Origin: Vulcanimicrobiota bacterium
Lineage (GTDB): Bacteria > Vulcanimicrobiota > Vulcanimicrobiia > Vulcanimicrobiales > Vulcanimicrobiaceae
Reading direction: 5' to 3'
Length of the DNA: 9,191 nucleotides
Assembly (NCBI GenBank): GCA_019233165.1
Contig: JAFAMS010000137.1
Location: 1 to 9,191 of the forward strand
Position 1 is the stretch's first letter, and every line of letters starts with the position of its first letter. Below are positions 1 through 6,965 of this stretch, one piece after another. The position numbers and the translations under genes are program-made. The notes beneath the pieces were generated by a model, which saw only the letters and a list, made by a program, of their open reading frames with translations, was not told where the DNA came from and did not search any database.

Positions 1-110
1 AACCGAAGTGGTCGCGCTCGATGCACTGGCGCAGCCCTGCGCTCGGCATCGCGTGGCCGGAGAGCGGCGACGTGGTCATCTCCGATGCCGACCGCGACGC
101 ACCGCCGTGA
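1..110 (+). CDS. rfbC: dTDP-4-dehydrorhamnose 3,5-epimerase-like protein, C-terminal end (partial)
   Basis: Only the last 35 codons are present. The first whole codon is at 3-5 and the stop is TGA at 108-110. The encoded tail contains ALGIAWP followed by ISDADRDAPP. This matches the usual C-terminus of the RmlC/RfbC cupin family, which has a 'DP.LGI.WP' motif and then 'LS.KDR.AP' just before the end. Family members convert dTDP-4-keto-6-deoxyglucose to the L-lyxo 4-keto sugar in dTDP-L-rhamnose synthesis, in the cytosol. The catalytic His and Tyr lie outside the window, so activity cannot be judged, and a related 3- or 5-epimerase from another deoxysugar route is possible. The stop overlaps the GTG start of the next gene in the tetranucleotide GTGA (107-110), indicating an operon with translational coupling. 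Confidence 0.75.
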   Translation, partial: PKWSRSMHWRSPALGIAWPESGDVVISDADRDAPP

Positions 111-751
111 GCGCCCGCGAGCTCGTCCTGTGGGGTGCCACCGGTCAAGCGATCGTGCTCGGCGAGTTCGTCGAGCGCCTCGGCTTCAGAATCGTTGCGC
201 TCTTTGACAACGACCCCACGATCGCGTCGCCGCTCGAGGGGATCGCCATCGAGGCCGGATCGACGTTCGAGCGCTGGCGGAGCGAGCGCTCCGGCGATGT
301 ATACGGTCTCGTCGCGGTCGGCGGCGAGCACGGCGATGCCCGGCTCGAGCTCGCCGCGCGGATGATCGACGCGAACGTCGTCTTGCCGGTGGTCGTTCAT
401 CCGGCCGCGTACGTCGCGCTCGACGCGACGCTCGGTGAGGGGGCGCAGATCCTCGCCGGAGCGGTCGTTTGCGCGCGAGCGCGGATCGGGCGTTCCGCGA
501 TCGTCAACACGCGTGCGAGCGTCGATCACGAATCGCAGATCGGCGACGGCGCCCATATCTCGCCCGGCGCGTCGCTGGCAGGCTGCGTCCTGGTCGGCGA
601 ACGCGCGTTCGTCGGGACCGGCGCAGTCGTGTTGCCGCGGATTACGATCGGTGCGGACGCGATCGTCGGCGCCGGTGCGGTCGTCACCCACGACGTCCCG
701 GCACGGGCAGTCGTCGCTGGAAACCCCGCCAGGGTCCGCCGATACCGGTGA
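107..751 (+). CDS. NeuD/PglD-like sugar O/N-acetyltransferase (left-handed beta-helix)
   Basis: This 214-residue protein has the two-part architecture of the NeuD/PglD/FdtC acetyltransferases, which acetylate an amino sugar nucleotide or sialic acid using acetyl-CoA. Residues 5-90 form a Rossmann-like nucleotide-binding half, starting LVLWGATGQ with the acidic stretch ALFDND at 31-36. Residues 100-214 are hexapeptide repeats (LGEGAQI, IGRSAIV, IGDGAHI, VGERAFV, IGADAIV), ending in the family-typical AGNPAR at 204-209. By analogy with PglD the general base is H141, followed by E142, in the segment SVDHESQIG. The GTG at 107 is chosen over an upstream start at 8: it is coupled to the preceding stop, the preceding residues are arginine-rich shadow of the upstream gene, and the Rossmann strand begins five residues later. 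The aminotransferase next door suggests the substrate is its amino-sugar product. The exact sugar cannot be read from sequence. Confidence 0.88.
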   Translation: MSARELVLWGATGQAIVLGEFVERLGFRIVALFDNDPTIASPLEGIAIEAGSTFERWRSERSGDVYGLVAVGGEHGDARLELAARMIDANVVLPVVVHPAAYVALDATLGEGAQILAGAVVCARARIGRSAIVNTRASVDHESQIGDGAHISPGASLAGCVLVGERAFVGTGAVVLPRITIGADAIVGAGAVVTHDVPARAVVAGNPARVRRYR

Positions 752-752
752 T

Positions 753-1931
753 ATGGCCCGGACCGAGCCGACCCTGAACCCGCCTTCGCGGGCCGAGATG
801 CGGCCACTCGAGCCGATCCCCGTCTTCGCACCGTGCACCGGGATCGACACGATCAAGCACGTCACCGACGCCTTCGACGTCGGCTGGCTCGGGATGGGCG
901 CGACGACGAAAGAATTCGAAGAGCGCATCGCCGCGTTTCTCGAGCTGGAGAACCGGTACGTCGTCGCCACGAACACGGGCACGTCCGCGCTCCATCTCGC
1001 GCTCCTCGTGGCGGGGATCGGGCCGGGCGACGAAGTCATCACCCCGTCGTTCAACTACGTCGCAGACCATCAAGCGATCCACGCCGCCGGCGCCGAGGTC
1101 GTCATGTGCGACGTCCGCGACGACAACCGGGGGATCGACGTCGCGAAAGCCGAGGCGCTGATCTCGGAGCGGACCAAGGCGATCGTCCCGCTCCACTTCG
1201 CGGGGATTCCCTGCGATCAGGCCGGCGTGTACGAGCTCGCGCGCAAATACAAGCTGCGCGTCATCGAGGACGCGATGCACGGGTTCGGCACGCGAATCGA
1301 GGGGAAGCGAATCGGGAGTTACGGCGACATCGCCTGCTTCAGCTTCGACCCCGTAAAGATCGTCACGTCGATCGACGGCGGCTGCGTGATCGTCAACGAT
1401 CCCGGCGATGTTGAGCGCCTACGGCACTATCGCTTTCTCGGCGTCGACAGAGAGACGGCCGAGCGATACAAGAACCAGCGCGCCTGGGAGTACGACGTCG
1501 TCAGCGAAGGCTTCCGCTACCACCTCACCAACATCTTGGCGAGCGTCGGGGTCTCGCAGATCAAACGCGTCGAGGAGTTCATCCGCAGCCGCGTCGAGGT
1601 CTGCCGCCGCTACAACGCTGCGTTCGGCTCCGTCGCCGGGCTACGGATCCCCGAGAGCGACTTTACGGACGTCTCGCCGTTCATCTATAGCTTGCGCGTC
1701 GAAGGCGGGAAGCGCGAGGCGCTCATCGAGCACATGAAAGCGCGCAACGTCGCCGCCGGGATCCATTTCGTCCCGGTCCACAAGCACGCCTACTTCGCGG
1801 ACGCGCGGCGCGGCGATATGGGCGTCACGGATCGGGTCGTCGAAGAGTCGCTGACGATCCCGCTGCACTCGAACATGCGCCCGGATTTCGTCGAGCGCAC
1901 GATCGAGGCGATTCTCAGCTTCTACCGTTAG
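753..1931 (+). CDS. DegT/DnrJ/EryC1 family PLP-dependent sugar aminotransferase
   Basis: This 392-residue protein is of normal length for the family, which transfers an amino group, usually from glutamate, to a keto-deoxysugar nucleotide. Visible landmarks are the phosphate-binding NTGTSAL at 74-80, GDEVITP at 92-98, the cofactor-ring aspartate D173 in VIEDAMHGFG, and the Schiff-base lysine K202 in CFSFDPVK followed by the DGG turn. The usual 'IEDAAQ' motif is varied to IEDAMH. ATG 753 lies 1 nt after the acetyltransferase stop (TGA 749-751), which favours it as a coupled start. An in-frame ATG at 798 (MRPLEPIPVF) is an alternative that would lose 15 poorly conserved residues. Together with the acetyltransferase it probably makes an N-acetylamino-6-deoxyhexose donor, as in the FdtB/FdtC or PglE/PglD pairs. 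The C3 or C4 regiochemistry and the nucleotide are unknown. Its 3' end overlaps the convergent gene by 4 nt. Confidence 0.92.
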   Translation: MARTEPTLNPPSRAEMRPLEPIPVFAPCTGIDTIKHVTDAFDVGWLGMGATTKEFEERIAAFLELENRYVVATNTGTSALHLALLVAGIGPGDEVITPSFNYVADHQAIHAAGAEVVMCDVRDDNRGIDVAKAEALISERTKAIVPLHFAGIPCDQAGVYELARKYKLRVIEDAMHGFGTRIEGKRIGSYGDIACFSFDPVKIVTSIDGGCVIVNDPGDVERLRHYRFLGVDRETAERYKNQRAWEYDVVSEGFRYHLTNILASVGVSQIKRVEEFIRSRVEVCRRYNAAFGSVAGLRIPESDFTDVSPFIYSLRVEGGKREALIEHMKARNVAAGIHFVPVHKHAYFADARRGDMGVTDRVVEESLTIPLHSNMRPDFVERTIEAILSFYR

Positions 1932-2917
1932 AGCGCGGCCAGCGCGCGAATTTTCCGCAAACGGTAGTATGCGTCGTCGTCGACGATCGCCGTACGCCCG
2001 AGGGCGCGCAGCCGGGCGATCAAATCGTCGATCCCGGTGCCGAGCGTCCAGACGGGCCGAAAGCTCGGGAACGCTGCCCTGATTTTCCCGAACGCGACGT
2101 TATACGAGCGGTGATCGCCACCCGGGGGCTTCGCCGTGATCGGCACGCCTCCGCAGCGCGCCGCGACCTCGCGCGCGATCGCGATGATCTGATAGTTCTC
2201 GCTCTCCGTTCCGGCGTTGTAGGCATCGCCGCCGAGGCGGCCGAGATCGGCCTCGAGGGCGCATTCGACCGCGCGCGCCATGTCTTCGACGTGGATCAGC
2301 GGGCGCCACGGCGACCCGTCCGATTCGAGCGCGACGACGTCGCGCGCGAGCGCGCTCGCAACGAGGTTGTTGACGACGAGGTCGAGCCGTAAGCGCGCAG
2401 AGTAGCCGTAGGCGGTTGCAAAGCGCAGCGAGATCGGACGGAAGCGCTCGTCGGTGAGCTCGCGCAAGGCGGCTTCGGCTTCGACCTTGGAGAGTGCGTA
2501 GGCGGTGAGCGGATTCTGCGGGCAGGTTTCGTCGAGCGCTACCGTCCCGTCGGCGAGACCGTACATGCTGCACGAGCTGGCGAACACGAAACGGCCGATC
2601 CCGGCGGCTTTGGCGGCGCGCGCGAGCCGGCCCGTCCCGCCGACGTTGACGTCGTGCGTGAGCTGTGGATCGAGCTCGCCGAGCGGATCGTTCGAGAGGC
2701 CGGCAAGATGGACGATCGCATCGATTCCGAGCAGAGCCGCGGCATCGAACGAGCGGACGTCGCCTTCGACTTGCTCGTCCGCAGGCACCGGATGCTCGAG
2801 CGCGCACTCGTTGAAGTAGCCGCGATCGAAGCCGCGAACGCGATGGCCCTTCGTTTGCAAATACGCGCTCATGACGGTGCCGACGTAGCCGAGGTTTCCC
2901 GTGAGCAGAACGTTCAT
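1928..2917 (-). CDS. NAD-dependent epimerase/dehydratase (extended SDR)
   Basis: This 329-residue enzyme is a typical extended short-chain dehydrogenase acting on a nucleotide sugar. The N-terminus MNVLLTGNLGYVG holds the glycine-rich NAD(P) motif (G7, G10, G13). HLAGLSNDP (70-78) is the conserved post-beta4 region, ASSCSMYG (113-120) carries the catalytic serine region, and Y140-x3-K144 in TAYALSK is the catalytic pair. RFATAYG at 165-171 and the substrate-side PLIHVEDMA at 206-214 are also family hallmarks. ATG 2917 has the nucleotide motif starting four residues in, and no better start exists. It is the last gene of a minus-strand run and starts 7 nt after the stop of the CysE-like gene, so it is probably co-transcribed. 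Whether it is a 4-epimerase, 4,6-dehydratase or reductase cannot be settled; it lacks any signature that I recognise as specific. Confidence 0.88.
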   Translation of the reverse strand: MNVLLTGNLGYVGTVMSAYLQTKGHRVRGFDRGYFNECALEHPVPADEQVEGDVRSFDAAALLGIDAIVHLAGLSNDPLGELDPQLTHDVNVGGTGRLARAAKAAGIGRFVFASSCSMYGLADGTVALDETCPQNPLTAYALSKVEAEAALRELTDERFRPISLRFATAYGYSARLRLDLVVNNLVASALARDVVALESDGSPWRPLIHVEDMARAVECALEADLGRLGGDAYNAGTESENYQIIAIAREVAARCGGVPITAKPPGGDHRSYNVAFGKIRAAFPSFRPVWTLGTGIDDLIARLRALGRTAIVDDDAYYRLRKIRALAAL

Positions 2918-2924
2918 CGCTGCG

Positions 2925-3578
2925 TTATTCCCGGCGGAAGAAGTACTCTGAGAGATCGCGCTTGCGCGGTTTGATCGTCAGGTTCGGCGAGCTTCCCGCG
3001 ACGAGGGAGTCGCTCGGAACGGCTTCGTTGACGATCCGCGCATTTGCGGAGATCGTCACGCCGTCGCCGATCCGCGATGCTCCGGCGACGAGCGCGCCGC
3101 CGTAGACGATAACGCCCTCGCCTAGGACCGGCGCGGCGTCGCGGTCCTTGCCGAAGGTGACGTTCTGGGTGACGAGGAGGTAGTTGCCGTACGTCCCGCG
3201 TCCGATCACGGTGCCGAGCGGGTGGTTCAAGAACATCACCGGCGGAAGCTCGGTGTCGTACATGCAGAAGAAGCCGCTGAGCGCTTTGTTCAAGAGAAAG
3301 AGCTTCTTGGCGAGCGTCTCGTCGCCGGCGCGCCACGCGCTGTTCGAGGCGTAATACAAGAAGGTCGTGTACTGGTCGCCGTGCAGGTGATCGAACACGA
3401 CCGTCTCCCCATCGCCGAACGCCGGATGACGGACGCTCGCAAAGCAGTGAGCGGTTCGATCCATCGCCTCGCGCACGACGGCATCGAGGACGAGCGGGAC
3501 CTCGTCCGGGAACGTCGCCGCCAGCTGTCGGGAGAGGTAGGCGACGAGCGCATCGTGCTCGAGCGAGCGCCGCAGCAC
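2925..3578 (-). CDS. CysE-like hexapeptide acyltransferase, copy A
   Basis: This 217-residue protein has an alpha-helical N-terminal half and a short left-handed beta-helix, resembling serine acetyltransferase-like proteins found in polysaccharide loci. Conserved blocks shared with copy B are HLHGDQY (64-70), KLFLLNKAL (92-100), MYDTELP (106-112), NHPLGTVIG with H119 (118-126), YGNY (130-133), QNVTFGKDRDA (138-148) and VAGSSP (193-198). The substrate is unknown: I do not see the DHATG-type catalytic histidine loop of true CysE, so cysteine synthesis is unlikely, and acylation of a sugar or glycan intermediate is inferred from context. The start is GTG at 3578, 13 nt after the stop of the upstream glycosyltransferase. 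The frame stays open upstream, but this start aligns with that of copy B (RRSL against RTSL). No clear Shine-Dalgarno is visible in the gap, so coupling to the upstream gene is likely. Confidence 0.85.
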   Translation of the reverse strand: MLRRSLEHDALVAYLSRQLAATFPDEVPLVLDAVVREAMDRTAHCFASVRHPAFGDGETVVFDHLHGDQYTTFLYYASNSAWRAGDETLAKKLFLLNKALSGFFCMYDTELPPVMFLNHPLGTVIGRGTYGNYLLVTQNVTFGKDRDAAPVLGEGVIVYGGALVAGASRIGDGVTISANARIVNEAVPSDSLVAGSSPNLTIKPRKRDLSEYFFRRE

Positions 3579-3591
3579 CAGGGTACGCAGC

Positions 3592-5361
3592 CTACACCTG
3601 CACCGGCGCCGCTATCACGTTTGCGCCCGTGACGATCGCGTGCAGCGCCGCGAGCTGCTCGGCGCCGGTGGGATTCTGCGGTCCGGCGGCGAGCGCCGCC
3701 TCGAGCCCACGCAAGTAGGTCTGACGTCTCTGCGCTACCGTAGGGTCGTGCGACGGATAAGCGGAGAAGATCGCGCGCGCGACCGAGGGCATAGCGGCCG
3801 TGAGGACGTGTCCGTCGGCAAAACCGAGGATCTCGCGCAGCTCGACCGTCGACTCCAGCCGAACGATCGGATACAGCGTGCAGAGCCGCAGCAAGATCTC
3901 CCAGCCGGCAAAGACGGGGATCGATTCGTTGAACGCGCCGACCCGGTCGTAGGCGCGTTGCGAGAATGCGAGCGCATCGAGCGGGATCGCCGGGGCAGCG
4001 CCCAGGAGCGGCTCGAGGTTCGCCCACACCGCGGCGTCGTCGACGTTGTGCAGGCGCATACGGACGGTGCACTCGCCGGCTCCCTGATCGATTGCTACTC
4101 GATTTCGGGAGACCACGACCTCGGCGTTCGGCGCTTCGAAGGCCTCGAGGAGCTTCTCGAGATGGTCGGCCGGCCACACGGTTCCGGCGTGCGCGAATGC
4201 GTAGACGTTCCCGCTTGCGATCTTCAGTGCGGTGTTCAAACGCAGCGGCTCGTCGACGCCGCCGATCAGCTCGACGGCGCGGATGCGACCTTGCGGATCC
4301 ATGTAGCGGGCGAGCGGAGCAAAGGACGTCGCGGGATTTTGAACGACGAGTGCTTCCCAATCGCGGTGCCTTTGCGCGACCAGTGATTCAAGGGTTTCTG
4401 CGAGGAGCGGAACGATGTTCCCCGCGAGGACGACGATCGTCGGGCGAGGCGTCCGTGGCCTCGCGATGTTTCGTTGACGGATCTCTTCAACGCGCGCGAC
4501 CAGCGCGTCGACCTGCGCGGCGACGTCGGCGTCCGCGTACCCGGCGTTTTGGTTCATTGCCTGGCGGGTTCGAGCATGACCGGCGACTCGGCTTTCATAG
4601 CCGGCGAGTCGCTCCTCGGTCTCCGGTCGAATGAACTTTTTCGCGAAGTAGAGGAACTCTTTGATGTCGCCGCCGTCGGCGAGATAGTTGGCGAAACTGC
4701 TTTGCTGGCTGTCGTGGATCCGAACCGCCGCGACCGGCTCGGGGTCGTACGCGAAGCGTACGCCGGCTTCGGCCCAGCGCAGGACGATCTCGTAGTCCGC
4801 GGCTTTGATCGCCTCGTCGAGCATTCCATAGCGCTCGTACAGGTCGCGGCGCATGAGCATCGTCGGAAAGCACATGTAGCAGCCGTCGGTGAAGAGCGCG
4901 GCAAATTCGTTACGCCCGCCCTCGTAGGCGCAGAGCGGCTGTCCGGCCATCTGGCGGATGCCGAAAAAGCGCTCGTTCTTGTCGACGAAGTACGTCGCGC
5001 CGTAGAGTACGTCGATCTCCGGATGCGCCTGCAGAAACGCGTACGACCGCGAGACGAAATGCTGCATCAAAAAATCGTCGGCGGAGAGGAAGGCGACGTA
5101 CTCGCCGCGCGCGTGGCGTAGCCCTTCATTATGGTTGGGGATCATCCCGATGTTCTCGGGATTGCGAACGTACTTGAGCCGTGGGTCGCGGGCGAACGTT
5201 TTCACGAGCGCCGGCGTCGCGTCGGTCGAAGCGTTGTCGACGACGAGGACTTCCAAATTCGGATAGTCCTGCGCGAGGGCGCTACGGATCGCCGTGCCGA
5301 CGGTATGCGCGTAATTGTAGGTGGTGATAATGATGCTGATCAGCGGAAGGCGCATCTCCAT
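3592..5361 (-). CDS. Two-domain family 2 glycosyltransferase
   Basis: The protein has 589 residues from ATG 5361. Residues 7-240 are a canonical GT2 GT-A domain: SIIITTYNY (9-17), VVDNAS with nucleotide-binding D42, the metal-binding SADD at 93-96, the likely catalytic-base motif AADYEIVLRW (188-197) and the RIHDSQQS loop (215-222). A helical linker follows. A second domain with the same layout occupies about 296-520, but its key acids are replaced (VVQNP, AHAGT, GWEILLRL), so it looks non-catalytic. There is no transmembrane segment, so it is a cytosolic or peripheral enzyme adding a sugar to a lipid-linked glycan. Start choice is uncertain: ATG 5361 or 5355 place the first strand at the usual distance but lack a well-spaced ribosome site. 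TTG 5394 (600 residues) has AAGGAG 13 nt upstream. It is first in a run with the CysE-like and epimerase genes. Confidence 0.9.
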   Translation of the reverse strand: MEMRLPLISIIITTYNYAHTVGTAIRSALAQDYPNLEVLVVDNASTDATPALVKTFARDPRLKYVRNPENIGMIPNHNEGLRHARGEYVAFLSADDFLMQHFVSRSYAFLQAHPEIDVLYGATYFVDKNERFFGIRQMAGQPLCAYEGGRNEFAALFTDGCYMCFPTMLMRRDLYERYGMLDEAIKAADYEIVLRWAEAGVRFAYDPEPVAAVRIHDSQQSSFANYLADGGDIKEFLYFAKKFIRPETEERLAGYESRVAGHARTRQAMNQNAGYADADVAAQVDALVARVEEIRQRNIARPRTPRPTIVVLAGNIVPLLAETLESLVAQRHRDWEALVVQNPATSFAPLARYMDPQGRIRAVELIGGVDEPLRLNTALKIASGNVYAFAHAGTVWPADHLEKLLEAFEAPNAEVVVSRNRVAIDQGAGECTVRMRLHNVDDAAVWANLEPLLGAAPAIPLDALAFSQRAYDRVGAFNESIPVFAGWEILLRLCTLYPIVRLESTVELREILGFADGHVLTAAMPSVARAIFSAYPSHDPTVAQRRQTYLRGLEAALAAGPQNPTGAEQLAALHAIVTGANVIAAPVQV

Positions 5362-5401
5362 TGGAGTATCGGCATTCGACAGCCGCCGGTCCAACGACGG
5401 C

Positions 5402-5412
5402 AGGAGACTCCT
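5402..5412. promoter_or_regulatory. Palindromic Shine-Dalgarno site shared by divergent genes
   Basis: AGGAGACTCCT is a perfect inverted repeat around a central A. On the plus strand AGGAG (5402-5406) sits 5 nt before the TTG at 5412 and decides that start for the CysE-like copy B. On the minus strand the same palindrome reads AGGAG (extended to AAGGAG with base 5413), 13 nt before a TTG at 5394 that could start the glycosyltransferase. The plus-strand role is well supported; the minus-strand role is uncertain because the spacing is long. It lies in the only divergent gap of the window. Confidence 0.6.
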
Positions 5413-6059
5413 TGCGCACCTCGCTCGCCACGGGCGACCTTGCCCGCTACCTGAAAGCTCAGCTGGAGAGCGCCTTCCCCGACGGGCGCAAACCCGGCGT
5501 GAAGGCCGTCGTCGGACACGCGCTGGAACGGGTCGAACGCTCGTTCTCGAAGATCGTCCTCGCGGGATATTCCAAAGAGGGCGAGGCGACGTTCTCGCAT
5601 CTCCAGGGCGACCAATACGCCGCGTTCCTCTACTTTGCGGCCAACACGGCCTGGCGCGAAGCCGAGGACGTTGAGCTCGCGAGCAAGCTGTTCTTGCTCA
5701 ACAAGGCGCTCAACGGGATCGTCGTCATGTACGATACGATCTTGCCTGAGGTCTTCGTCCTCATGCACACGGTCGGGACGGTCCTCGGCAAGGCGAATTA
5801 CGGCAACTACTTCGTCGCCGCGCAGAACGTGACGGTCGGAATGGACCGGGATGCGATCCCGACCTTCGACGAACGCGTCGTGCTCTACGGCGGCTCGACG
5901 GTGATCGGCGGCTGCCGGATCGGCAATCGCGTCACGGTCGCCTCGAACGCGACGGTGCGTGGCGAGACGATCGCGGACGGCAGCATCGTCGCGGGCAGCT
6001 CGCCCGAGCTCGTCGTGAAGCCGGCGACGCGCGACGTTAGCGCGCTGTACTTCACCTAA
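5412..6059 (+). CDS. CysE-like hexapeptide acyltransferase, copy B
   Basis: This 215-residue protein is a diverged paralogue of copy A: a hand alignment gives about 102 identical positions (around 47%) over the full length. Shared blocks are HLQGDQY (63-69), KLFLLNKAL (92-100), MYDTILP (106-112), H119 before GTVLG, YGNY (130-133), QNVTVGMDRDA (138-148), RIG (169-171) and VAGSSP (193-198). From H119 to about residue 210 the two copies align without gaps. TTG 5412 is chosen because AGGAG lies 5 nt upstream and it makes the N-terminus match copy A. A longer reading from TTG 5361 would add 17 residues that copy A lacks. The role is inferred to be acyl transfer to a sugar or glycan intermediate; the substrate is unknown. 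It is a lone plus-strand gene between two minus-strand runs, divergent from the glycosyltransferase and overlapping rmlD by 4 nt at its 3' end. Confidence 0.87.
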   Translation: MRTSLATGDLARYLKAQLESAFPDGRKPGVKAVVGHALERVERSFSKIVLAGYSKEGEATFSHLQGDQYAAFLYFAANTAWREAEDVELASKLFLLNKALNGIVVMYDTILPEVFVLMHTVGTVLGKANYGNYFVAAQNVTVGMDRDAIPTFDERVVLYGGSTVIGGCRIGNRVTVASNATVRGETIADGSIVAGSSPELVVKPATRDVSALYFT

Positions 6060-6946
6060 GACCGCGCGCGCGAGTCACTGCCGAGCTCGGCGCTCGCGAC
6101 GTACGCCGTAAGTCCCTCGATCCAGGGCGGCGGCTCGGCGACGCCGGCTTTTCGGATCGCGCCGTGGTCGAGCGCCGAATAGAGCGGCCGCCGCACCGAC
6201 GTATCGAACGCGGTGTGCGAGACGGCCGCGATCTCGCGGTCGTAGCCTGCGACGCGAAGCGCGGCGCGCGCGAACTCGTACCACGTGCAGGCGCCGGCGT
6301 TGGTGACGTGATAGACGCCGCCGGGCGCGCCGCGTGCGAGGATCGCGTGAATCTGGGCGGCGACGTGCGGAGCGTAGCTCGGCGAGAACGTGACGTCGTC
6401 GACGACGCGAATCGGCTCGTCCGCCTGCGCCTGGCGGATGATGCGCTCGACGAACGTCGCTCCTTTGTGACGGGAGCCGCCGACGGCGTACAGTCCGCTC
6501 GTCCGGAAGACGTACGCGCTCGGATTGCGCAGCGTCAACCGCTCGCCGGCGAGCTTCGAGACGCCGTAGACGCTGAGCGGATGCGGCTCGTCGCTCTCCA
6601 GGTATGGCCGGCGCGCACTCCCGTCGAACACGTAGTCGGTCGAGACGTAGGCGAACGCGCACTCGGCAAGATCGCACGCCGACGTCAAACGCGCGACGGC
6701 CACCGCATTGACCTCGAAGGCGCGCTCGGGATGGAGCTCGCACTCCGCGAGATCGTGATACGCGGCGGCGTCGATTAAAACCGTCGGCCGAAAGCGCCGC
6801 AAAACTGTCGCAATCGACTCGGCGTCGGTGACGTCGAGATCTTGGCGCTCGAGCGGGATCGCGTGCTTGCCGAACGCACGCGCGAGCTCGCGTCCGAGCT
6901 GGCCGGCTGAGCCTGCAATCGCAACGCGCTCGAGGGAGACGGGCAT
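6056..6946 (-). CDS. rfbD: dTDP-4-dehydrorhamnose reductase (RmlD/RfbD family)
   Basis: This 296-residue protein has the family's usual length. RmlD reduces dTDP-4-keto-L-rhamnose to dTDP-L-rhamnose with NAD(P)H in the cytosol. The nucleotide motif AGSAGQLG (11-18) includes the RmlD-typical GQLG. DLDVTD (36-41), YVSTDYVFDG (100-109, with T103) and Y127-x3-K131 in VYGVSKLAGE give the Thr-Tyr-Lys catalytic set at almost the positions found in characterised RmlD. The C-terminal half carries FRTSGLY (147-153) and GVYHVTNAG (210-218). The AAYHDLAECE segment (61-70) departs from the common 'AAYT.VD.AE'. ATG 6946 is chosen because the longer open frame reaching 7456 is only the shadow of the upstream glycosyltransferase; the gap to that gene's stop is 19 nt. 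The partner epimerase (RmlC-like) is about 6 kb away on the other strand, and RmlA and RmlB are not in the window. Confidence 0.92.
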   Translation of the reverse strand: MPVSLERVAIAGSAGQLGRELARAFGKHAIPLERQDLDVTDAESIATVLRRFRPTVLIDAAAYHDLAECELHPERAFEVNAVAVARLTSACDLAECAFAYVSTDYVFDGSARRPYLESDEPHPLSVYGVSKLAGERLTLRNPSAYVFRTSGLYAVGGSRHKGATFVERIIRQAQADEPIRVVDDVTFSPSYAPHVAAQIHAILARGAPGGVYHVTNAGACTWYEFARAALRVAGYDREIAAVSHTAFDTSVRRPLYSALDHGAIRKAGVAEPPPWIEGLTAYVASAELGSDSRARS

Positions 6947-6965
6947 CTGGGGCGGTTCGGCGCGG

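Noticed and set aside
8..106. Longer start for the NeuD-like acetyltransferase
   Set aside because: It would overlap the RmlC-like tail in another frame and adds an Arg-rich stretch. The GTGA overlap at 107-110 gives a normal start.
4474..5121. Plus-strand open frame of 215 codons inside the GT2 gene
   Set aside because: It lies wholly antisense to the canonical GT2 domain, with no start context and no recognisable fold motif.
5326..5331. GATAAT as a possible -10 box for copy B on the plus strand
   Set aside because: No -35-like hexamer sits at a suitable distance, and the bases are dictated by the conserved ITTYN codons of the GT2 gene.
2925..6059. Inverted copies A and B as a DNA-level repeat able to drive inversion by recombination
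   Set aside because: The proteins are only about 47% identical and I see no long identical DNA stretch, so homologous recombination between them is unlikely.
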